Positions 7,634 to 13,646 of a stretch of 13,646 nt of DNA are shown piece after piece. The DNA comes from an uncultured Schwartzia sp. (GTDB taxonomy: Bacteria > Bacillota > Negativicutes > Selenomonadales > Selenomonadaceae), in assembly GCA_905372875.1 (NCBI GenBank), contig CAJPQU010000042.1, forward strand, positions 1 through 13,646, in the 5' to 3' direction. The first letter of the stretch is position 1. Every line of letters starts with the position of its first letter. The notes below the pieces were generated by a model. That model saw nothing but the letters and a program-made list of their open reading frames with translations, did not search any database and was not told the DNA's origin. The translations under genes were made by a program, and so were the position numbers.

Positions 7634-7680
7634 GCGCCGCCGCACCATCCCGAAGATGGCGGGCGGCGCTTCCTGTTTTA
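7634..7680 (+). other. Intercistronic hairpin between glgD and glgP
   Basis: GCGCCGCC (7634-7641) pairs perfectly with GGCGGCGC (7662-7669). Inside it, CCATC (7645-7649) pairs with GATGG (7655-7659) around a five-base loop, giving a two-part stem. The tail TTCCTGTTTTA is only moderately T-rich, so this may be a weak terminator or attenuator, or an mRNA-stabilising stem that sets the level of the downstream genes. It starts nine bases after the glgD stop. Confidence 0.55.
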
Positions 7681-7694
7681 GGGAGAAGAATATC

Positions 7695-7702
7695 AGAGGG
7701 GG
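7695..7702 (+). promoter_or_regulatory. Ribosome binding site that decides the glgP start
   Basis: AGAGGGGG directly abuts the ATG at 7703 but is six bases before the in-frame ATG at 7709. The second ATG therefore has the workable spacing and is chosen as the start. Confidence 0.65.
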
Positions 7703-7708
7703 ATGCAG

Positions 7709-10144
7709 ATGGCAAGGAGGGAACGGGACGCGACGGTGCAGGCGCTTCAGAAGCGCTTTATCATGACGGCGCATATTCTGTTCGGACGCGACATCGATGA
7801 GCTGACGGATCAGGAAATCTACCGGACCATCACGGCAACGGTGAAGGAGCTGATTTCCGAGGACTGGATACGAACGAATCGACTGTATCAGGAAAAACGC
7901 GTCAAGCAGGTGTATTATTTTTCCATGGAGTTTCTTCTGGGCCGTCTCCTCAACACCAATCTCATCAATTTAGGCGTTAAGGAGACGCTGGTGGAAGCTT
8001 TAAAGGGGCTGAACCTCTCTTTGGCGCAGTTCTACGACGAGGAGCCGGACGCCGGCCTCGGCAACGGCGGGCTGGGCCGCCTGGCGGCCTGTTTCATTGA
8101 CTCCATGGCATCGCTGGCGCTGCCCGCCCACGGGTGCAGTATCCGCTATAAATACGGCCTCTTCGAACAGAAAATCATTGACGGTCATCAGGTAGAGCTG
8201 CCCGATCGGTGGCTGCGGGACGGATTTGCGTGGGAGTACCGCAAGCCGGACAAGGCGGTAAACGTGCGTTTTGGCGGCAATGCCTACATGCGGGAACAGA
8301 ACGACGGTTCCCTGGAATTGGTACATGAAGGATATACCACCATTTTGGCTGTGCCTTACGATGTCCCCATCGTGGGGGCGGAAAATCATACCGTCAATAC
8401 TCTGCGCCTCTGGAACGCGGAAGTGGATCGGGATTTTACCGCTTACGGGATTCCCACCCAGGGGCGGCGGCACGACTGGCAGCAGTATAAGCGGACGGTG
8501 GAGAGCATTACGGAGTTCCTCTATCCTGACGACAGCTCCTACGAAGGCCGCCGTCTGCGGCTTGTTCAGGAATATTTCTTCGTTTCCGCCGGCGTTCAGA
8601 GCATCCTGCGCCGTCTCAAAAAATTGAAGACGGACCTTTGCCAGCTGGCCGATGAAGTGGCCATTCACATCAACGATACGCACCCCGCCTTGGCGGTGGC
8701 GGAACTCATGCGGCTCCTCATCGACGAGGAACACATGGCCTGGGGTGAGGCGTGGCGGATCACCGTGGGGACGATGGCGTACACGAACCATACTATCATG
8801 CCTGAGGCGCTGGAAAAATGGCCGGTGGACATGGTGAAGAGCCTTTTACCCCGCATTTATCTTATTATCGACGAAATCAACCGCCGCTTCTTAATGGACG
8901 TTCGCCATCAATACCCGGACGACGAGGAACGGGTGCGCGCCCTGTCCATCATTCAGGACGGGCAGGTACACATGGCCCGTCTGGCCGTGGTGGGAAGCCA
9001 CAGCGTGAACGGGGTGGCCGCGATTCATACGGACATCCTGAAAAAGACGACGCTGCGGGACTTTTACCAGCTCACACCGGGGAAATTTAACAACAAGACC
9101 AATGGCATCACCCATCGCCGCTGGCTTATCGCCACGAATCCGGAGCTTTCCTCTATGCTGGATGAGACCATCACCCCGGTGTGGCGCAAGGAGCCGCTTC
9201 GCCTCGGGGAGCTTTCCGCCCACGCGGGGAATACGGCGCTTTTGGATGGGTTGGCGAAGATGAAGCTGACCCGAAAAAAGATACTGGCCCGTTACGTTCG
9301 GGAAAAGACGGGGGAGCGCCTTGACCCGCTCACCTTGTTTGACATTCAGGTGAAGCGCATTCATTCTTACAAGCGTCAGCTCATGAATATCCTTCACGTC
9401 ATGTATATCGCAGACTGCCTGAAAAAGGGCAAGGAGAGCGATTTTTTGCCCACGACGGTCTTTTTCGGCGGCAAGGCCGCCCCGGGCTACTACATCGCCA
9501 AGGAGACCATCCGGCTCATCTGCGCGGTGGCGCGGCGCATCAACGATGATCCCCTCATCGGTCAGCGGCTGAAGGTCGTCTTTTTGGAAAATTTCGGCGT
9601 ATCCCTGGGCGAGATCGTTTACCCGGCGGCGGATGTATCAGAGCAGATATCGACGGCCAGCAAAGAAGCTTCGGGCACGGGAAACATGAAGTTCATGATG
9701 AACGGGGCCATCACCCTCGGCACCCTGGACGGGGCCAACGTGGAGATCCGGGACGCGGTAGGGGATGCGAACTGTGTCATCTTCGGCCTCACGGCGGACG
9801 AAGTTCTGAATTATTATGCCCAGGGCAATTATTCGGCTTGGGATGAGTACCATGGCAACGAATCCGTCCGACAAGCTCTTGATCTTTTGGTGGATGGAAC
9901 TTATGGGGATTTTCGCTCCCTATACGATTATCTGCTGCAAAATAACGACGAATTTTTCATTCTGAAGGATTTTGACAGCTATCATAAAGCGCACATAGAA
10001 ATTCGTCGGCGTTACCGGGAGGAACGAAGCTGGCGGCGGTCCATGCTGATGAATATCGCCTGCTCGGGCCGGTTTTCCTCGGATCGGACGATTCGAGAAT
10101 ACGCCCGGGACATCTGGCATGTGGAGCCGGTGAAAATTTCCTGA
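7709..10144 (+). CDS. glgP: Glycogen/maltodextrin phosphorylase
   Basis: GlgP removes glucose from non-reducing alpha-1,4 chain ends with inorganic phosphate, yielding glucose-1-phosphate; it stops near alpha-1,6 branches. The 811-residue protein is full length for GT35 phosphorylases. Visible family segments are YFSMEFLLGRLL and EPDAGLGNGGLGRLAACF near the N-terminus, HINDTHPALAVAELMR in the middle, and EASGTGNMKFMMNG near the C-terminus. The last contains Lys661, the lysine that binds pyridoxal phosphate. The serine-phosphorylation and AMP sites of animal enzymes are not recognisable, as is normal in bacteria. Placing the degrading enzyme between synthesis genes implies co-expression of both directions, so flux must be set by allostery or substrate level. 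Starting at ATG 7703 would add two residues. No debranching enzyme is seen in the window. Confidence 0.97.
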   Translation: MARRERDATVQALQKRFIMTAHILFGRDIDELTDQEIYRTITATVKELISEDWIRTNRLYQEKRVKQVYYFSMEFLLGRLLNTNLINLGVKETLVEALKGLNLSLAQFYDEEPDAGLGNGGLGRLAACFIDSMASLALPAHGCSIRYKYGLFEQKIIDGHQVELPDRWLRDGFAWEYRKPDKAVNVRFGGNAYMREQNDGSLELVHEGYTTILAVPYDVPIVGAENHTVNTLRLWNAEVDRDFTAYGIPTQGRRHDWQQYKRTVESITEFLYPDDSSYEGRRLRLVQEYFFVSAGVQSILRRLKKLKTDLCQLADEVAIHINDTHPALAVAELMRLLIDEEHMAWGEAWRITVGTMAYTNHTIMPEALEKWPVDMVKSLLPRIYLIIDEINRRFLMDVRHQYPDDEERVRALSIIQDGQVHMARLAVVGSHSVNGVAAIHTDILKKTTLRDFYQLTPGKFNNKTNGITHRRWLIATNPELSSMLDETITPVWRKEPLRLGELSAHAGNTALLDGLAKMKLTRKKILARYVREKTGERLDPLTLFDIQVKRIHSYKRQLMNILHVMYIADCLKKGKESDFLPTTVFFGGKAAPGYYIAKETIRLICAVARRINDDPLIGQRLKVVFLENFGVSLGEIVYPAADVSEQISTASKEASGTGNMKFMMNGAITLGTLDGANVEIRDAVGDANCVIFGLTADEVLNYYAQGNYSAWDEYHGNESVRQALDLLVDGTYGDFRSLYDYLLQNNDEFFILKDFDSYHKAHIEIRRRYREERSWRRSMLMNIACSGRFSSDRTIREYARDIWHVEPVKIS

Positions 10145-10163
10145 CGGGAAGGAGAGAGGCCTT

Positions 10164-12086
10164 ATGAAGACGGCGGCGCTGGCAGAGTACGATATCTACC
10201 TCTTCCATCAGGGGACGAATTATCACGCGCAGGAAATGCTGGGGGCACATTATGTGGAACAAGAAGGCCGCTGTGGTGTGCGCTTTGCCGTCTGGGCGCC
10301 GCAGGCGAAAACGGTGAGCGTGGTGGGGGATTTCAACGGCTGGGATACCCGGCAGCATCCCATGGAACGTCTCACCGACAGAGAGATCTGGCATATTTTC
10401 GTTCCCGATCTGCCGCCGGATACTCTGTATAAATACGCCATCGAGCCGCCCTGGGGCGGGCCCTTCATCCTGAAGGCCGACCCTTACGGCTTCTTCGCGC
10501 AAAAAAAGCCGGAGACAGCTTCTCTCACCTATGATTTTCCCGCCTACGAATGGCAGGATGAGGCGTGGCAGCAGGCGAAAGGGCCTTCTTATGAAAAACC
10601 GATGCTGATCTACGAAGTTCACCTCGGTTCTTGGCGGCGCACACTGGAGGGGGCATATCTTTCCTATCGGGATTTAGCCGATCAGCTGGTGGCCTATGCC
10701 CGGGAGATGCACTACACCCATTTGGAGCTGATGCCCCTTTGCGAGCACCCTTACGACGGCTCCTGGGGCTATCAGGCCACGGGTTATTTTGCCGTGACCA
10801 GCCGCTACGGACGGCCGGAAGATTTTAAATACTTAGTGGACAAGGCCCATCAGGCGGGAATCGGGATCATCATGGATTGGGTGCCGGGGCATTTTTGCAA
10901 TAACGATGAGGGTTTGCGCCGTTTTGACGGGCTGAACCTCTACGAATCGGATAATCCGCAGCGGGCGGAGAACCGGGGGTGGGGGACGACAAATTTTGAT
11001 TACGGCCGCACGGAAGTCCAGAGTTTCTTGATTTCCAACGCGCTTTTTTGGATGGAGGAGTATCACGTCGACGGCCTTCGGATTGACGCCGTGGCCAATA
11101 TGCTCTACCTCAACTACGGCCGTGAGGAAGGCGAGTGGCAGCCAAACCGGTACGGCGATACGGGGAATCTCGAAGCCATGGAGTTTCTGCGCAAGCTCAA
11201 TGCGGCGGTCTTCAAGTATCAGCCCTACGCTCTCATGATCGCCGAGGAATCCACCTCGTGGCCCCTCATCTCCAAGCCCGTCTATCTAGGGGGCATGGGC
11301 TTTAATTACAAGTGGAACATGGGCTGGATGAACGATATTTTAAAATACATGAGCCTTGATCCTATCTATCGCAAGTGGAATCAGGATAAGCTGACCTTTT
11401 CCCTGATGTACGCCTTTTCGGAGAACTTCATCCTGCCCCTCTCCCACGATGAGGTGGTACACGGGAAATGCTCTCTTCTGAGCAAGATGCCGGGGGATTA
11501 TTGGCAAAAATTCGCGGGGCTGCGGGCGTTTTTCGCTTATTGGATGGCCCATCCGGGGAAGAAGCTCCTCTTCATGGGCGGGGAGTTTGGCCAGTTCATC
11601 GAGTGGAATTTTGACGACAGTCTCGATTGGCACCTCATCGAACAGTACGATAAGCACCGGGAGATGCAGGAATTTTCCCGGTCGCTGAACTGTTTTTACC
11701 GGGTGACGCCGCCTTTTTGGGAAGTGGACTTTGACTGGCAGGGGTTTGAGTGGATTGATTGCCGCGATGCAGAGAACAGTGTAATCGCTTTTCTCAGAAG
11801 GGCGAAGGACGGGGATTTCGTTATTGCCGTCAGCAATTTTACGCCTGAGGTGCGCCATGGGTATCGGGTGGGTATGCCGAAAGCTGGGATTTACCGGGAG
11901 GTATTCAACAGCGACGATATCCTTTTCGGCGGCTCGGGGGTGAAAAACGCGGGAGCACTTAGAACAGAAGCGGTGCCGTGGCACGATCGGGCGCAATCGT
12001 TGGCTCTGACGCTGCCGCCGCTGACTACGATCTATCTACGATGGGAAAAGGAACGTTCGGATTTCGGCGGGGAAGAGGTAAGGTAA
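10164..12086 (+). CDS. glgB: 1,4-alpha-glucan branching enzyme
   Basis: GlgB cuts an alpha-1,4 glucan and re-attaches the piece through an alpha-1,6 bond, creating glycogen branches. The 640-residue protein has an N-terminal CBM48 domain (residues about 30-115, with FAVWAPQA and VVGDFNGWD) and then the GH13 barrel. The conserved regions are DWVPGHF, DGLRIDAVANM with nucleophile Asp308, AEES with acid/base Glu361, and LPLSHDEVVHGK with transition-state Asp429. A C-terminal beta domain follows. The extra N-terminal module of E. coli GlgB (728 residues) is missing, as in many Bacillota. The start ATG has AAGGAG (10149-10154) nine bases upstream, 19 bases after glgP. Confidence 0.97.
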   Translation: MKTAALAEYDIYLFHQGTNYHAQEMLGAHYVEQEGRCGVRFAVWAPQAKTVSVVGDFNGWDTRQHPMERLTDREIWHIFVPDLPPDTLYKYAIEPPWGGPFILKADPYGFFAQKKPETASLTYDFPAYEWQDEAWQQAKGPSYEKPMLIYEVHLGSWRRTLEGAYLSYRDLADQLVAYAREMHYTHLELMPLCEHPYDGSWGYQATGYFAVTSRYGRPEDFKYLVDKAHQAGIGIIMDWVPGHFCNNDEGLRRFDGLNLYESDNPQRAENRGWGTTNFDYGRTEVQSFLISNALFWMEEYHVDGLRIDAVANMLYLNYGREEGEWQPNRYGDTGNLEAMEFLRKLNAAVFKYQPYALMIAEESTSWPLISKPVYLGGMGFNYKWNMGWMNDILKYMSLDPIYRKWNQDKLTFSLMYAFSENFILPLSHDEVVHGKCSLLSKMPGDYWQKFAGLRAFFAYWMAHPGKKLLFMGGEFGQFIEWNFDDSLDWHLIEQYDKHREMQEFSRSLNCFYRVTPPFWEVDFDWQGFEWIDCRDAENSVIAFLRRAKDGDFVIAVSNFTPEVRHGYRVGMPKAGIYREVFNSDDILFGGSGVKNAGALRTEAVPWHDRAQSLALTLPPLTTIYLRWEKERSDFGGEEVR

Positions 12087-12107
12087 GCACGAAGGAGGTT
12101 TGCCGTT

Positions 12108-13544
12108 ATGTTAAAGGTTCTGTTTGTGGCGTCGGAAGCGGTCCCCTTCATCAAGACTGGCGGACTGGCCGACGTGGCCGGTTCGCTGCCCAAGGCGCTG
12201 CGGGATAAAGGCGTTGATATCCGGGTCGTCCTGCCTAAATATGCCGGCATCCCGGCGTCTTATCGGCAGCAGATGGAAGTCGTCTGCCGGATGGAGATTG
12301 CCGTGGCCTGGCGAAAGAAGTACCTGGGGATAGAAAAGCTGGAAGAGGGCGGCATCACGTGGTACTTCATCGACAATGAAGAATATTTCGCCCGGGACGG
12401 CTGCTACGGGTACGATGACGACGCGGAGCGCTTCGCTTTCTTCAGCCGGGCCGTCCTGGCGCTCTTGCCGGCCGTTGATTTTTGGCCGGATATTCTCCAT
12501 ACCAATGATTGGCATACGGGGCTGATCAATGTCTTCTTGAAGCTCAGCACGCCGGGGGAACCGCGCTACGGGCACATCCGTACCGTCTTTACCATTCATA
12601 ACCTTAAATACCAGGGCATCTTCCCCAAGGAGATCATGACCGACGTCTTAGGGCTCGATTGGAAATATTTCAACAACGGGGACCTGGAATATTACGACGC
12701 CGTGAATTTCATGAAGGGCGCCATCGTCTACGCCGATCATATCACCACGGTGAGCCGCACCTACGCCGAGGAAATCCAGTATGAATATTTTGGTGAAGGG
12801 CTGAACGGCCTCTTGCATAGCCGCCGTGAACATCTCACGGGCATCGTCAACGGCATCGATACGGCGCTGTACGATCCGGCTACTGACCCACATTTGGTGA
12901 AAAATTATGATCGCACTACCGCCATGCGCAAGATCGATAATAAGGTGGCCCTGCAGCGGGAATTGAATCTTCCCGAGCGCCGTCGGACGCCTCTCATCGC
13001 TATGATCACCCGGCTGGTGGAGGCGAAGGGGCTGGATTTGGTGATGCGAATCATTGATGAGCTGCTCATTCACGAAGATTTTCAGTTTGTTCTCTTAGGC
13101 GTGGGAGATCGTTTTTATGAAGATTGGTTCCGGGAACTGGCCTGGCGCCACCCCCAGAAGGTATCCAGCCATATTGGGTTTGACAATGCATTGGCCCAGC
13201 GGCTTTACGCCGGAAGCGAGATGTTCCTCATGCCGTCGATGTACGAACCCTGCGGTATCGGGCAGCTCATCGCCCTTCGCTACGGCTCTATTCCTATCGT
13301 CCGCGCTACCGGAGGGCTCAAGGATACGGTGCATCCCTATCATAAAGAAACAGGAACGGGCAACGGGTTCCTTTTCCCGAATTTCAATGCCCATGAGCTG
13401 ATGTATGCCATTAAGCGCGGATTGGCGATTTACAAACACATTGAATCGTGGCAGGGCTTGGTGGAAAACGCCATGGACGCGGACTATGGCTGGCCTCGAT
13501 CGGCCGAAGAATACGCGGTGCTTTATGAGACGTTGGCGCGGTAA
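12108..13544 (+). CDS. glgA: Glycogen synthase (ADP-glucose-dependent, GT5)
   Basis: GlgA transfers glucose from ADP-glucose to the non-reducing end of the growing alpha-1,4 glucan. The 478-residue protein has the GT5 N-terminal signature KTGGLADVAGSLPKAL starting at Lys16, which binds ADP-glucose. It also has NDWHTGLINVF in the N-terminal domain and the C-terminal nucleotide-sugar segment EPCGIGQLIALRYG, in which Glu380 corresponds to the conserved Glu of E. coli GlgA (Glu377). Length is that of the family (about 477). The start is clear: GAAGGAGGT at 12091-12099 lies eight bases before the ATG, 21 bases after glgB. It is the last recognised gene of the glg operon; no terminator is visible in the 102 bases left. 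Confidence 0.97.
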   Translation: MLKVLFVASEAVPFIKTGGLADVAGSLPKALRDKGVDIRVVLPKYAGIPASYRQQMEVVCRMEIAVAWRKKYLGIEKLEEGGITWYFIDNEEYFARDGCYGYDDDAERFAFFSRAVLALLPAVDFWPDILHTNDWHTGLINVFLKLSTPGEPRYGHIRTVFTIHNLKYQGIFPKEIMTDVLGLDWKYFNNGDLEYYDAVNFMKGAIVYADHITTVSRTYAEEIQYEYFGEGLNGLLHSRREHLTGIVNGIDTALYDPATDPHLVKNYDRTTAMRKIDNKVALQRELNLPERRRTPLIAMITRLVEAKGLDLVMRIIDELLIHEDFQFVLLGVGDRFYEDWFRELAWRHPQKVSSHIGFDNALAQRLYAGSEMFLMPSMYEPCGIGQLIALRYGSIPIVRATGGLKDTVHPYHKETGTGNGFLFPNFNAHELMYAIKRGLAIYKHIESWQGLVENAMDADYGWPRSAEEYAVLYETLAR

Positions 13545-13646
13545 AGGAGGCTTGGTCAAAACACCGGAGAGGCAGAATAACGATCGCGGCCGGGAGGGGA
13601 CATCTTCCGCGGCACGACTGAGGGATAAGGGACGGGGACATGGGGG
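13545..13646 (+). other. Downstream end of the glg operon; possible start of a further gene
   Basis: AGGAGG at 13545-13550 directly follows the glgA stop but sits only one base before the in-frame TTG at 13552, which is too close for a normal start. That frame stays open to the window end (31 complete codons). A second candidate is ATG 13640, with AAGGGA (13627-13632) seven bases upstream. No T-tailed hairpin is present, so the operon may continue past the window. I cannot name a product. Confidence 0.3.

Noticed and set aside
8000..8791. 263-codon open frame on the minus strand over glgP
   Set aside because: Antisense shadow of a fully conserved phosphorylase gene; no family motif.
13585..13611. 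CGCGG/CCGCG inverted repeat after glgA as terminator
   Set aside because: Only five base pairs across 17 bases and no T-rich tail.

Overview
This window looks like chromosomal DNA from an anaerobic, low-redox-potential member of the Bacillota. The signs are a GlgC/GlgD pair (GlgD is essentially confined to that phylum), a SpoVD/FtsI-type penicillin-binding protein carrying a PASTA domain, strong AGGAGG-type ribosome binding sites, and a FAD-protein/FAD-protein/DUF1667 operon common in Clostridia and Negativicutes. The DNA is fairly GC-rich by eye, and GTG starts occur. A moderately GC-rich Negativicutes or Clostridia lineage is my guess, not something the sequence proves. No tRNA, rRNA, transposon, CRISPR array or phage gene is visible, and all genes lie on the + strand.

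Region 1 (1-1655) is the 3' part of a class B penicillin-binding protein with all three transpeptidase motifs and one C-terminal PASTA domain. Region 2 (1755-4854) is a tightly overlapping three-gene operon. It encodes a GlpA-like FAD dehydrogenase with a C-terminal [2Fe-2S]-type domain, a two-dinucleotide-site FAD/NAD(P) oxidoreductase, and a small four-cysteine DUF1667 protein. A 93-residue membrane protein of unknown function follows 12 bases later (4867-5148). A rho-independent terminator at 5174-5215 closes this half.

Region 3 (5344-13544) is a complete bacterial glycogen operon in the order glgC, glgD, glgP, glgB, glgA. GlgC (with the GlgD partner subunit) makes ADP-glucose, GlgA elongates the alpha-1,4 chain, GlgB adds alpha-1,6 branches, and GlgP phosphorolyses the chain back to glucose-1-phosphate. 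Synthesis and breakdown are therefore probably co-transcribed from a promoter between 5216 and 5343. No debranching enzyme or phosphoglucomutase is in the window. The last 100 bases contain no gene I can identify; a new gene may start at the very end.

Most of the window is well-known biology. The parts most worth a second look are the DUF1667 operon with its attached membrane protein, a sigma-H-like promoter match upstream of glgC, and a hairpin in the glgD-glgP gap.
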